The notes: a model not told the origin generated them from the sequence alone. Counted from the first letter of the stretch, positions 7,770 through 16,609 are shown. The stretch is DNA of 64,000 nucleotides from Bacilli bacterium (GCA_028693035.1 JAQUWE010000005.1:1-64000), one strand, 5' to 3'. Made by a program: numbers and translations.

Positions 7770-8490
7770 AAGATTTGGGATTACATTATTAAGTACACCA
7801 GAATATTATTTATTTAAAGAAGAAGAAGTAAAGGCAATATATTATAATTTGATTAAGTTTATAAAATATAAATATGAAAAAAGCAATTACGATTATAGAA
7901 TTTTAGTTGGTTTGTCAAATGTAGATGGTAAAAGTGTTGGTAATAAGTATAAAAGAAAAAGTGTTGGAAGACCAATTTATGAATTTACACCAAAGGATAA
8001 AAATAAAGGTATAAGAAATGTTAATTGGCATTTTCATATTATGATATGTGGTGCTCCATTAGGAACAATGGTTAAAGATATTCAAGAATATTTACAAAAG
8101 ATATTAAATTGCAAATTAGTAAATGAAGAATTTGATAAAAGAGTTTATGATAGTCCAAATTTTAATAAATATTATTTTAGTGGTTATAAAAGTGAGATAG
8201 ATGTTTTATTAAGTGGAATATTGAGAAAAAGAAATAATAGCAAGGAAAGAGTGCCAAGATGTAGTTTGATTAATTTAAATGTTAATAGAAGAAAAACATA
8301 TAATAGAAAAGAAGATTATTATAATATAATCAATTATATAGAAAAGCAAAGTATATTAACAAATTACATAGAAAGCAATAATTTTACAATTGCTTATTTT
8401 GATATTGCTAAAGAATTGAATTTATTAGCAAAACCAACTAGAAAATATCTTCGTGAAAGTAATAAAAATAAGGGTTTAAGTCAAATTTAA
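7759..8490 (+). CDS. HUH-type replication initiator (rolling-circle Rep-like)
   Basis: A 243-residue protein. NWHFHIMICGAP holds a HUH metal motif (His91-Phe-His93). A Tyr-rich segment, RKEDYYNIINYIEKQS, at about 183-198 provides candidate catalytic tyrosines (Y187, Y188, Y193), the order found in rolling-circle Rep and inovirus-type replication proteins. Such enzymes nick an origin strand and become covalently linked through Tyr. It implies that the excised element can replicate. It overlaps the upstream small gene. A relaxase-like mobilisation role is the alternative reading. Confidence 0.72.
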   Translation: MGCRRFGITLLSTPEYYLFKEEEVKAIYYNLIKFIKYKYEKSNYDYRILVGLSNVDGKSVGNKYKRKSVGRPIYEFTPKDKNKGIRNVNWHFHIMICGAPLGTMVKDIQEYLQKILNCKLVNEEFDKRVYDSPNFNKYYFSGYKSEIDVLLSGILRKRNNSKERVPRCSLINLNVNRRKTYNRKEDYYNIINYIEKQSILTNYIESNNFTIAYFDIAKELNLLAKPTRKYLRESNKNKGLSQI

Positions 8491-8595
8491 TTTCTCTATT
8501 ATAATAAATTTTAATAAATAAATCAAAAAACATATAATAATAATAGATTTTGATAGTAAATGATAGGATTTAAGTAATTTAAAGGAGTAATTATT

Positions 8596-8982
8596 ATGAT
8601 TAAGTTAAATATCAAGCAAGAATTGACAATAAATGAATTATTAAAAGGAAATAGTATTATTGATAGTGCTAAATTTGTTGGTGTAAGTGAAGCAACAGTA
8701 AATAGATGGATGGCTAATAATGAGTTTAAGGCAGTTTTAAATGATAGAAAAAAAGAGATAATAAGTAATTGTATTGACAATATTAATTTAACAGGGAATA
8801 AAGCAATAAAAGTATTAAATAATATATTAGATAATGAAAAAGCAAGTGATAAAATAAGATTTGATACTTCTAAGAGTATATTAGATATGATTTTAAAAAT
8901 TAATGAGCAAAAAGAAATAATTGAAAAAATAAAAGAAATAGAAAATTTATTAAATGAAAGAGTTGGTGAAAATAATGTTTAA
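8596..8982 (+). CDS. HTH protein, terminase-small-subunit/phBC6A51-like
   Basis: A 128-residue protein. The N-terminus (about 5-45) holds a helix-turn-helix of the type found in small terminase subunits and transposase-like HTH proteins: INELLKGNSIIDSAKFVGVSEATVNRWMAN. The rest is helical with a coiled-coil-like end (EQKEIIEKIKEIENLLNER). It binds DNA by inference. No large terminase is nearby, so packaging is unlikely and regulation or replication accessory function is more plausible. RBS AAAGGAG precedes the start, and it overlaps the next gene by 8 nt. Confidence 0.6.
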   Translation: MIKLNIKQELTINELLKGNSIIDSAKFVGVSEATVNRWMANNEFKAVLNDRKKEIISNCIDNINLTGNKAIKVLNNILDNEKASDKIRFDTSKSILDMILKINEQKEIIEKIKEIENLLNERVGENNV

Positions 8983-9232
8983 TTTAAATAGTATTAATGT
9001 TAAATTAGATAAAATAAAAAAAACCATTAATAATAATGGAATAAAGAATATAATAATTTGGCTAAATGAAGATGAACCAATAAGATTTGATTTAATGTAT
9101 GAAAACAAGATAAAATATGTATATTGTAATAATATAGAAGAATATATTATCTTAGATAAAAAATATGATAATATAGAAAAATTAATTATTAAAAATGTTG
9201 ATAAACCAAAATTTGATATTCCAACAATCTGA
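8975..9232 (+). CDS. Hypothetical element protein (85 aa)
   Basis: Not recognised. The ATG at 8975 is chosen over 8954 because it overlaps the previous stop by 8 nt (ATGTTTAA) and has GGTGA just upstream. The sequence is Asn/Ile/Lys-rich, with no membrane segment. It ends one base before the convergent repressor gene, at an abrupt convergent junction without a clear hairpin. Confidence 0.5.
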   Translation: MFNLNSINVKLDKIKKTINNNGIKNIIIWLNEDEPIRFDLMYENKIKYVYCNNIEEYIILDKKYDNIEKLIIKNVDKPKFDIPTI

Positions 9233-9562
9233 TTATTTATCGTTTAATCCATCAATATATGCTTCTGCTTTTGCTTTATTAATAGTAGATAATGATTTGA
9301 TTTTATTCAATAATATAAAATCTTCATCAGTAATATTATTAGGTTTAATGCTATCAATAGGCATATCATATTTAGTTCGACATAATAGATAGTCAATAGA
9401 TGTATTATAATGATTTGCTAAATTAATAAGCATATCAGAACTTGGAAAAACTCTTCCCGTTTCATAAGAAGAAATAGTTTCCTGTGTTGTTTTTAAATCC
9501 ATAGCGACTTTAATTTGCAATTCTCCTCGTTTATTTCGTATTTGTTTTAAATTGTTTTCCAT
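9233..9562 (-). CDS. XRE-family repressor (Cro/CI-like HTH)
   Basis: A 109-residue DNA-binding protein. The N-terminal HTH is LKQIRNKRGELQIKVAMDLKTTQETISSYETGRVFPSSDMLINLANHY, followed by the typical SIDYLL segment and a short C-terminal tail. The ATG at 9562 is selected by AGAGGTGA upstream; the longer frame starts before this ribosome site. It is the only minus-strand gene of the element, divergent from the gene at 9690, and a 32-bp near-palindrome lies between them. It most likely controls the lysogeny-like quiescent state of the element. Confidence 0.85.
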   Translation of the reverse strand: MENNLKQIRNKRGELQIKVAMDLKTTQETISSYETGRVFPSSDMLINLANHYNTSIDYLLCRTKYDMPIDSIKPNNITDEDFILLNKIKSLSTINKAKAEAYIDGLNDK

Positions 9563-9610
9563 TAGTTTCACCTCTATATTAATTTTCTCATTATTATAAA
9601 TTAGTGATAG

Positions 9611-9642
9611 CAATATAACTAATATTAATATAAGTAATATTG
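9611..9642. promoter_or_regulatory. 32-bp near-palindromic operator between divergent genes
   Basis: Half-site CAATATAACTAATATT is followed by its near-perfect inverse; only two positions per half fail to pair (A against A or T against T). It sits about 50 nt upstream of the repressor start and 48 nt upstream of the gene at 9690, the usual place for an XRE repressor operator. Confidence 0.6.
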
Positions 9643-9689
9643 TATATTTTATAAAATTAATATATAATTATATTTGGGAGAGTGATTTT

Positions 9690-10037
9690 ATGGCGAAAGC
9701 AAAGAATAAGGTAATAAGTGGAGATTATCTTAATGAACAAATATTTTTAATGTTTGACCAGTTAACAATGTCAGTTGGTTTTAAATCTTTACCATTAAAT
9801 AAAGAAACTATTGAAGAATATGAAGTTATAGATGAAGAAAAAAGCAAATCGGCAAGTAGTACAATTTTAAGAGCAGGTGTTGGTAATTTTTTATTAGGTC
9901 CAATTGGTTTATTAGCGGGAGTTAGTGGAAAGCAAAAAGGAATATATAATATAGCAATAATATTTAAAGATGGTAAAAAGAGTCTAATTGAAGTTGATGA
10001 AAAAATATATAAAAAATTATTAAAGAATATGTTTTAA
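9690..10037 (+). CDS. Hypothetical protein with Gly-rich hydrophobic hairpin (115 aa)
   Basis: Not assigned to a family. A polar N-terminal half is followed by a Gly/Leu-rich stretch (GVGNFLLGPIGLLAGVSGKQKG, about residues 69-90, split here only for description) and a beta-rich end (IYNIAIIFKDGKKSLIEVDE) reminiscent of PH-like/SHOCT-associated domains. The hydrophobic hairpin may insert in a membrane. RBS GGGAGAG precedes the ATG. It is transcribed divergently from the XRE repressor, so it probably falls under the same operator. Confidence 0.5.
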   Translation: MAKAKNKVISGDYLNEQIFLMFDQLTMSVGFKSLPLNKETIEEYEVIDEEKSKSASSTILRAGVGNFLLGPIGLLAGVSGKQKGIYNIAIIFKDGKKSLIEVDEKIYKKLLKNMF

Positions 10038-10167
10038 ATGATAAATTAGTTTGATATGAAAATATTAAACTTTTATTTTGCATAAATATATTTACAATTA
10101 TACAAATATGCTTAAAATTATATATTTTATGATATAATGAACTTAGTTAAAAATAAGGAGTTGTATT

Positions 10168-10734
10168 ATGAGAGATGAATTAGAGAATAAATGGACTTTA
10201 AGCATAAGTGAATTATTAAAAAAAGAATTAGATAATAATAAATATGAAATAGTATGCTTTGAAAGAGTGCCATATTCAGTTTATATAAATGGTTATAGTG
10301 ATAATAAAGAAGATATAGAATTAATGAAATATGAAGTTGATTTATTAATTAAAGAAAAAAGAGATAACTACTCTATTCCTCGAATGATTATTGAAAGCAA
10401 ATATAGAAAGATAACAACTCATGACGTCATAACTTATAGTAATAAAGCAAAATGTCATAAAAATTTATATAATGGTTTAAGATATGGACTAATGATAGGA
10501 AATGGTATTGAAAAAAATGTATCATCAAGAATTGTAAATCATGGAGATAATTTTGATTTTATATTTATCTTTGAAAATGAAAAGCCAAATGAAAAAGAAT
10601 GGAATGTATTTGTTGATGTTGTTAAAAGAAATTTAGAAAGTGCAGATAAATTAGAAAGTATTATAAATGAAAGAAGAAAAAGAGATAAAAAAAGATATTA
10701 TTGTATAGAAAAAAATATTAGTTTTTATGAATAA
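10168..10734 (+). CDS. PD-(D/E)XK nuclease-like protein
   Basis: A 188-residue protein. A possible nuclease core is YEVDLLI (Asp58) followed 18 residues later by IIESKYR (Glu76-Ser-Lys78), the D...E-x-K layout of restriction-endonuclease-like folds. TYSNKAKCHKNLYNGLRYGLMIG follows (split at about residue 89-111). No methyltransferase is adjacent, so it is not an obvious restriction-modification pair; orphan nuclease or element-defence function is inference. A TATAAT box at about 10133 and RBS AAGGAG give it its own promoter. Confidence 0.5.
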   Translation: MRDELENKWTLSISELLKKELDNNKYEIVCFERVPYSVYINGYSDNKEDIELMKYEVDLLIKEKRDNYSIPRMIIESKYRKITTHDVITYSNKAKCHKNLYNGLRYGLMIGNGIEKNVSSRIVNHGDNFDFIFIFENEKPNEKEWNVFVDVVKRNLESADKLESIINERRKRDKKRYYCIEKNISFYE

Positions 10735-10825
10735 TTATATATATTTAAAATTCTTTCAAAAACAGCGATTTTTAAAGAGTTTATTAAAATCAATATATTT
10801 ATGTGAATTATTAAATAAAATCGTT

Positions 10826-10847
10826 TATAATTGAGATAAATGAGGGA
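10826..10847 (+). promoter_or_regulatory. -10 box and RBS of ADP-ribosylglycohydrolase gene
   Basis: TATAAT at 10826-10831 and GAGGGA at 10842-10847 lie just before the ATG at 10853. Confidence 0.5.
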
Positions 10848-10852
10848 TATGT

Positions 10853-11827
10853 ATGAATAATGATATAGATAGATTAAAAAGTGGTATATTAGGTTTTATA
10901 ATTGGTGATGTCATGGGTGTTCCATTAGAATTTAAAGATAGAAAACATTTTAAAGAAAATAAAGTAATAGATATGTTAGAATATGGATCACATAATATGC
11001 CAAAAGGTAGTTGGTCTGATGATAGTAGTATGGTTATAGCAACAATGAAATCTATTATAGATAATAATGGTAATATTGATTATATAGATATAATGAATAA
11101 TTTTATGAAATGGGCAGAAAATGGAGAGTTTACTCCTAATGATAAAACCTTTGGAATTGGTAGAACTACATTAAATGCTTTAAAGTGTTATAGATATAGA
11201 AATGAATTTAAAGAATATGAAAATCCTATTAATTGCGGGCAAAAAGATTTTAGAGATAATGGAAATGGTAGTTTAATGAGAATCTTACCTATTTCTTTTT
11301 ATTGTTATTATAAAAAGTTAAATGATGATGAGATATATGATTTAGTAAGAAATATTTCTTCATTAACTCATAGTCACCAATTAAGTATATTAGGTTGTTT
11401 TATATATACTCTATTTATCATTAACCTATTAAAAGAAAATAATAAGGAATATAGTTATAAAGAAATAAGAAATTATAATTATAATAAATACTTTGATTTA
11501 GATAGTATAAATTATTATAAAAGATTATTAGATAATGATATAAGTAAATTAGATATAGATAACATTAGTAGTTTAGGTTTTGTTGTAGATACATTAGAAG
11601 CAGTTATATGGTCTTTTATGAATAGTAATAATTATGATGAAAGTATAATAAATGCAATAAATTTGGGAAATGATAGTGATACAATCGGAGCATTAGTTGG
11701 TGGATTAAGTGGAATCTATTATGAAAATCTTAATAAAGAATGGTCAAATAATATATTAAGAAAAGACTATATTGAAGATTTATGCTTTAAATATATTAAT
11801 TGTTTAGAAATTAAGACTGATAAATAG
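10853..11827 (+). CDS. ADP-ribosylglycohydrolase (DraG/ARH family)
   Basis: A 324-residue enzyme. Family signatures are GDVMGVPLEF near the N-terminus, the metal-binding SWSDDSSM (about residue 55-62), the NGSLMRILP motif and the C-terminal GNDSDTIGALVGGLSG that supplies the second metal Asp pair. It removes ADP-ribose from proteins or nucleic acids with two Mg ions. It sits as cargo in the tRNA-His element with its own promoter and terminator. No clear ADP-ribosyltransferase partner is adjacent, so it could act against host or phage ADP-ribosylation. Length is normal and all motifs are intact. Confidence 0.9.
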   Translation: MNNDIDRLKSGILGFIIGDVMGVPLEFKDRKHFKENKVIDMLEYGSHNMPKGSWSDDSSMVIATMKSIIDNNGNIDYIDIMNNFMKWAENGEFTPNDKTFGIGRTTLNALKCYRYRNEFKEYENPINCGQKDFRDNGNGSLMRILPISFYCYYKKLNDDEIYDLVRNISSLTHSHQLSILGCFIYTLFIINLLKENNKEYSYKEIRNYNYNKYFDLDSINYYKRLLDNDISKLDIDNISSLGFVVDTLEAVIWSFMNSNNYDESIINAINLGNDSDTIGALVGGLSGIYYENLNKEWSNNILRKDYIEDLCFKYINCLEIKTDK

Positions 11828-11837
11828 TCTTTTTTTG
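11813..11837 (+). terminator. Terminator overlapping the ADP-ribosylglycohydrolase stop
   Basis: AAGACT-GATAAAT-AGTCTT followed by T7. The stop codon lies inside the hairpin. Confidence 0.75.
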
Positions 11838-11871
11838 TTAAATAATGTATAATTATGTTAGGTGATTTGTT

Positions 11872-12723
11872 ATGAGATTAAATAAATTTGTGTTTTATTT
11901 TTCATTAATAGTTAGTATATTATCACTGGGATTTTCAATATTTTTTACATTTTTTCTAAATAATAATATTACTACTTTTGTAAGTAATGTATTGTTAAAT
12001 GTTTTTGCGGGTACAATTGTGTTAATGGCTACATCATTATTTGATTATTATTTACAACGAAGAAAATTATTAACATTAATAATGGAGAATATTTTAAAGT
12101 ATAGAAGTATCTTTTCAAAAATAAAATATTTAGAGTCAAAAGAAGATTTTCCTGAATTTGAGCAATATAAAGAATATTATAACGGTCAACAAAATAAGAT
12201 TAATTTTACTAAGAAAAATTATGAAACAGAAAAAGAACAATTTGTAAAAAAGATTGAAGAAAATATGGAAAAAATAATGGACTCATATATTGAAATTTCT
12301 AATATAGATTTTAGTGAAACTTGGTTGTTATGGGATGAATTATTTTTTTTAAAACCATTCGATAGAAATAGAAAAAGAAAATGGTTTCATAAAGAAATAT
12401 TTGGATATATATATAACTTGCTTAATGATATAAGAGAACAGGCATATCATTTTAATATTTATAAAAATGAATTTAAAAATTTTGAAGTTAATTATAAAAA
12501 AGTAAGAGAATTACAAAAAAAGTTTTTCTATTATGAAGAGAAAGAAGAAGGTAACTATGATTGGAATTATTCTTTTGAAGAATATGATATAAAATATTTT
12601 TCCGTTAATTCCATTAGTAAAAAGCAATATATTGTAGTAAATGAAGTTGAAAAACATTTGACTCAAATGTTTATTGAAGTTGGTAAAATTAACTATTTTA
12701 ATAAAAAATATGATGGTAAATAG
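11872..12723 (+). CDS. Two-helix membrane protein with long coiled-coil tail
   Basis: A 283-residue protein, not recognised. Two membrane helices (about residues 6-28 and 36-58) are followed by a basic stop-transfer (YYLQRRK) and a cytosolic, charged, largely helical region rich in Lys, Glu, Tyr and Phe. It has its own -10 box (TATAAT near 11847) and TAGGTGA ribosome site. The downstream coiled-coil gene begins 15 nt later, so the two probably form one operon and may interact. A membrane-effector/partner arrangement is possible but unsupported by any known family. Confidence 0.6.
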   Translation: MRLNKFVFYFSLIVSILSLGFSIFFTFFLNNNITTFVSNVLLNVFAGTIVLMATSLFDYYLQRRKLLTLIMENILKYRSIFSKIKYLESKEDFPEFEQYKEYYNGQQNKINFTKKNYETEKEQFVKKIEENMEKIMDSYIEISNIDFSETWLLWDELFFLKPFDRNRKRKWFHKEIFGYIYNLLNDIREQAYHFNIYKNEFKNFEVNYKKVRELQKKFFYYEEKEEGNYDWNYSFEEYDIKYFSVNSISKKQYIVVNEVEKHLTQMFIEVGKINYFNKKYDGK

Positions 12724-12737
12724 AAAGGAATTTAAGA

Positions 12738-13172
12738 ATGGAAGATTTAAATAAAGTGTTAAAATCAACAATTGATTATGCTGCTCTTAGTGGTAATTTA
12801 CAAAAAATGAACGAACAATTAAATGAAATAAGTAATAAAAGAATAGAAGAGCAAGAAAAAAAATATAGTGATAAAGTTAATAGAGAAAATAGAATGATAG
12901 AGTTATTAGAATCAATAGATAAAAATACATCTATTTTAAATGATATGTTAGGATTATTAGAAGAAAACACAAATGATCAAAAAATTATTTTAGAAATAGT
13001 TAATGATTTAAATTCATTAGCAACATTGCCAAATAAAGAAGTTTGTCAATCAACATATAGAAGAATAATGCAAAAAATAAATACAGCAATTTCTGATGTC
13101 AATACTATAAATACATTATGTGTTTATGGAATGACTATATATAATACATTGCATGCTATGGGTAAAATATAA
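12738..13172 (+). CDS. Coiled-coil protein (144 aa), operon partner of the membrane protein
   Basis: Not recognised. Residues about 15-90 are strongly heptad-like (MNEQLNEISNKRIEEQEKK, MIELLESIDKNTSILNDML), followed by a short helical domain ending YNTLHAMGKI. RBS AAAGGA lies 9 nt before the ATG. No membrane segment. It is probably cotranslated with the preceding two-helix membrane protein and may multimerise with its helical tail. Confidence 0.55.
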   Translation: MEDLNKVLKSTIDYAALSGNLQKMNEQLNEISNKRIEEQEKKYSDKVNRENRMIELLESIDKNTSILNDMLGLLEENTNDQKIILEIVNDLNSLATLPNKEVCQSTYRRIMQKINTAISDVNTINTLCVYGMTIYNTLHAMGKI

Positions 13173-13358
13173 TTTTTAAAATGTGTACTTTTAGAAAGAT
13201 TTAAAATTTAATTATTTTAAGTCTTTTTTGTGTTTCAAAAAGTTATTTATATAATTTATAAATATTTCAAAAGTTTTGATAGGTTTTGAACTATTGGGGA
13301 GTGGCAAAAGAAAGAATAGTTTATATAATTAATTTAAAGAAAGGAAGAATTAGTTTAT

Positions 13359-13586
13359 ATGAAAGAAGAAATAAAAAGAAATGTGGTTAAAGAAATTTGT
13401 TCTGATTTTGTTGATACGATTATTGTAGGTATGGAAGAATATGAAAAAGATTTTCCTTATTCGTTAGCAGTAATTAATTTTATATTGGAGTTAAGAGAAA
13501 AAGGAATAAATGTAAATACAAATATGTTTATTGATGTTATTTGGGACAATATGTATAAAGAATTTACGAATTATTTAGGGAGATGA
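13359..13586 (+). CDS. Hypothetical acidic helical protein (75 aa)
   Basis: Not recognised. Small helical protein with RBS AAAGGAAG upstream, ending 4 nt before the small serine recombinase, so probably cotranscribed and perhaps a recombination directionality or regulatory factor. That role is inferred from position only. Confidence 0.5.
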   Translation: MKEEIKRNVVKEICSDFVDTIIVGMEEYEKDFPYSLAVINFILELREKGINVNTNMFIDVIWDNMYKEFTNYLGR

Positions 13587-13590
13587 TTTT

Positions 13591-14184
13591 ATGAATAATA
13601 AAGTATTTGGTTATATTAGAGTTAGTAGTAAAGAACAAAATGAAGATAGACAATTAGACTCTATGAAAGAGTTAAATATTAATGAAAGAGATATTTATAT
13701 TGATAAACAAAGTGGAAAAGATTTTAATAGAAAACAATATAATACTTTAAAAAATATATTAAGAGAAAATGATTTATTAGTAATTAAAAGCATAGATAGA
13801 TTAGGCAGAAATTATGAAATGATTATGAGTGAGTGGAAAGATATAACAAAAAATATTAAAGCAGATATTATGGTTATTGATATGCCACTATTAGATACTC
13901 GCAATAATAAAGATTTATTAGGAACATTTATTAGTGATTTAGTATTACAAATATTATCTTATGTAGCAGAACAGGAAAGAACATTTATTAAACAAAGGCA
14001 AAAAGAAGGAATAGAAAGTGCTAAAAATAAAGGTATTAAATTTGGAAGACCTAAAATAGAAAAACCACAAAATTTTGATATTGTGATTAGTCAATGGAAA
14101 AATAAAGAAATTAAAAGTAAAGAAGCAATGAGATTATTAGAATTAAAACCAAATGTTTTTTATAATTTAGTAAACGAAAAATGA
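13591..14184 (+). CDS. Small serine recombinase (resolvase/invertase family)
   Basis: A 197-residue enzyme. Catalytic domain GYIRVSSKEQNEDRQLD with nucleophile Ser12, then LVIKSIDRLGRNYEMI, the long helix AEQERTFIKQRQKEG and GIKFGRPKI, followed by a Hin-like C-terminal HTH (SKEAMRLLELKPNVFYNLVNE). It catalyses site-specific resolution or inversion through a Ser-DNA link. It lies directly upstream of the large serine integrase; one may resolve multimers while the other integrates. RBS AGGGAG overlaps the upstream stop. Confidence 0.9.
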   Translation: MNNKVFGYIRVSSKEQNEDRQLDSMKELNINERDIYIDKQSGKDFNRKQYNTLKNILRENDLLVIKSIDRLGRNYEMIMSEWKDITKNIKADIMVIDMPLLDTRNNKDLLGTFISDLVLQILSYVAEQERTFIKQRQKEGIESAKNKGIKFGRPKIEKPQNFDIVISQWKNKEIKSKEAMRLLELKPNVFYNLVNEK

Positions 14185-14250
14185 TATAATAATTATATTG
14201 CAAAACTTTAAATTAAGAAATATTATATTTTAGGAATTGGAGTGATAATT

Positions 14251-15936
14251 GTGAAAGATAATAATCAAATAAAAATAGGAGCATATATTAGGGTTAGTAC
14301 AGAAGACCAAGCAAGGGAAGGACATAGTTTAGATGAACAATTAGATAGAATAAAAGCATTTTGTAAATTTAAAAAATATGAGATTTGTAAAATCTATAAA
14401 GAAGATGGCAAAAGCGCTAAAGATATGAAAGGCAGACCTGAATTTCAAAAAATGCTAAATGATTTATGCAGTGGAAAGATAAATACAATTTGTATTTATA
14501 AATTAGATAGATTAACTCGCTCTGTAAAAGACTTAGAAGAGATATTAAGTTTAATAGAAGAAAATAATTGTGGCTTAGTATCTGTAACAGAAGAAATTAA
14601 TACTAAAAATGCTTATGGAATTTTCTTTATTAGAATGGTAATATTATTAGCACAATTAGAAATAGATCAAACAAGGGAAAGAACAATAATGGGATTAGTT
14701 GGAACTGTAAAGCAAGGAATTCCAATAGGGAGAATACCATTAGGTTATAAAAGAGATGAAAATAATAGTGATTTAAAATTGAAGAAGAAAGCAATTATTG
14801 ATGAAAAAACTGCTCCAACCATTAGAAGAATATTTAATTTATATTTAAAGGGTTATTCATATTATTATATTGCAGAAAAATTAAAAGAAGAAAAAAATGA
14901 TTTAATGCAATGGAAAGACTGGGCTATACAGCAAATATTAAATAATAGAATATATTGTGGAGATATAGAACATAGAAAGTCATTAAAAGATAAAGAAACG
15001 ATTATTTATGAAAATGTAGTACCACCAATTATATCAAAAGATATATTCCAGGATTGTCAAATTTTAATGGAAAAAAATAAACAAAGTTTTGGTGGAAGCT
15101 TGGATTATATGTTTGGTAAGACATTATATTGTGCAAAATGTGGAAGTATGTTATGTGTAAGTTCAAATAAAAGTAAAAATATTAAACATTATATTTGTAA
15201 AAAATGTAATAGTAGAATAAATGAAACAAAAATAGAAAAACAATTATTAGATAAATTAGGTAGTATAGCACAATTCAATATGGCTTTAACTTATAATTCA
15301 TTGATGGTAGATAATGATAGATTAACAGAAATATTAAATAATGTTGAAATAGATGCTCCCGATGAAAGGTTAAAAGAAAGAAAAAATGAATTGAGAGATT
15401 TATTAGATGATATAGTTATAAAAGATATTGAAGATAAAAAAAATCATAATAAAAAATGGGATGATATGAATTATGAAGAAAAAAGAATATTTATACAGTC
15501 AACCATAGAAGCAATATATATTAAAAAAATAGATGGAAATAATCAACAGGATTATAAAATTTCTATAGAAAGAATTAAATTTAAAACAAGTCGTATAAAT
15601 ACATTCTTTGATTTAATTAGAAAAGGTGTTATTGATAGTTATTGCAAAAATGATTTTAATACTTGGTCTATGACTACAATAGATAATAAAAAAGAGTTAG
15701 ACGAATATTTAGAAAGATTAAGAAAAAGGTATAAAATTAAAGTAATTGAAATACCTATTAGGGGTGATGAATATAAAAGTAAAAAGAAAAGTCAAGAATT
15801 AGATGAATTGATAGAAAGTGTAATTAATAATCCTAAGTGTTTTAAAACAATAAAAATATCAAGGAAAAATGAATTAATAAAAGATAGATTTGAAAAAGAA
15901 TTACATATGCACATTTGCTTAGAAAATGAGAAATAA
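14251..15936 (+). CDS. Large serine recombinase (integrase)
   Basis: A 561-residue site-specific integrase. The GTG at 14251 is preferred because GGAG (14239-14242) lies 8 nt upstream; the GTG at 14242 lies in the ribosome site. Catalytic domain GAYIRVSTEDQAREG with Ser16, IYKLDRLTRSVKDLEE, then a recombinase domain (about 155-260), a zinc ribbon (CAKCG ... YICKKC) and a long coiled-coil/C-terminal region. It is positioned at the right end near the 12-bp repeat, so it is the likely integrase for the tRNA-His site. Serine integrases seldom use tRNA ends, which makes the pairing noteworthy. Confidence 0.92.
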   Translation: MKDNNQIKIGAYIRVSTEDQAREGHSLDEQLDRIKAFCKFKKYEICKIYKEDGKSAKDMKGRPEFQKMLNDLCSGKINTICIYKLDRLTRSVKDLEEILSLIEENNCGLVSVTEEINTKNAYGIFFIRMVILLAQLEIDQTRERTIMGLVGTVKQGIPIGRIPLGYKRDENNSDLKLKKKAIIDEKTAPTIRRIFNLYLKGYSYYYIAEKLKEEKNDLMQWKDWAIQQILNNRIYCGDIEHRKSLKDKETIIYENVVPPIISKDIFQDCQILMEKNKQSFGGSLDYMFGKTLYCAKCGSMLCVSSNKSKNIKHYICKKCNSRINETKIEKQLLDKLGSIAQFNMALTYNSLMVDNDRLTEILNNVEIDAPDERLKERKNELRDLLDDIVIKDIEDKKNHNKKWDDMNYEEKRIFIQSTIEAIYIKKIDGNNQQDYKISIERIKFKTSRINTFFDLIRKGVIDSYCKNDFNTWSMTTIDNKKELDEYLERLRKRYKIKVIEIPIRGDEYKSKKKSQELDELIESVINNPKCFKTIKISRKNELIKDRFEKELHMHICLENEK

Positions 15937-15970
15937 AATGATATAATGTATATAATGAGGTGCATAAGTT

Positions 15971-16525
15971 ATGAATAAAGAATTAAAATCTTTTATAGAT
16001 GATGAATTTAGTAACATATATAGAAGTTTAAATATTGAGTGGAAATTAGGATTAAGAAGTAAAAAAGAAGAATTATTAAGAAAAGGATTAGCACATAGCG
16101 GTTTTGAACAAAGTAATTTGAGCGATTATGCAATTGAGTTAATTAGTAAGTGTAATAATAGTATTAAAGAGTTTATAGAAAAAAACCAGGAGAAGTTTAA
16201 TTTTAAAATGAGTAATGATGAAATATCAGTGTATATAGAAAAGGCTAAAAAAAATAATACTTCTTATATAGATATATTTAAAAAAGAATTGGAAGAGTAT
16301 TTTAAAGAAACTCAATTACCATTGATACAAAGTTGCAATAATAAATTTGCAAATGCAAAAGTAAATATTGATTCATCATTAGATAAAATCAAAAGAGAAT
16401 TAATATTGATAAATAAAAGCAGTGCAAATCATAAAGAAAAAAAAGGTTTAAGCAAAGAAAACATAATTGGAATTATAAGTATTGCTATTGCAATTATATT
16501 TGGAGTATTGTCTTTCATATTTTAA
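15971..16525 (+). CDS. Tail-anchored helical protein (184 aa)
   Basis: Not recognised. The N-terminal 155 residues are helical and Lys/Glu/Asn-rich; the last 20 (IIGIISIAIAIIFGVLSFIF) form a C-terminal membrane anchor. RBS GAGGTG precedes the ATG. It is the last gene before the right direct repeat. A cell-surface or membrane-sensing cargo role is possible. Confidence 0.55.
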   Translation: MNKELKSFIDDEFSNIYRSLNIEWKLGLRSKKEELLRKGLAHSGFEQSNLSDYAIELISKCNNSIKEFIEKNQEKFNFKMSNDEISVYIEKAKKNNTSYIDIFKKELEEYFKETQLPLIQSCNNKFANAKVNIDSSLDKIKRELILINKSSANHKEKKGLSKENIIGIISIAIAIIFGVLSFIF

Positions 16526-16609
16526 ATAAAAGTATTGACAAAATAAACATAATTTAATACAATAAAGTTAAGAAAAAAGCAATAGAATAAAGGTTTAATG
16601 CCTCTTGAA

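Noticed and set aside
8596-8982. Phage terminase small subunit as proof of a prophage
   Set aside because: Only the HTH type is similar. No large terminase, portal, capsid or tail genes are present in the element, so a full prophage reading is not supported.
12511-12771. 86-residue minus-strand frame opposite the membrane protein gene
   Set aside because: It lies across the coding tail of the 11872 gene and the start of the 12738 gene, is Phe/Ile-rich and lacks a translation signal.
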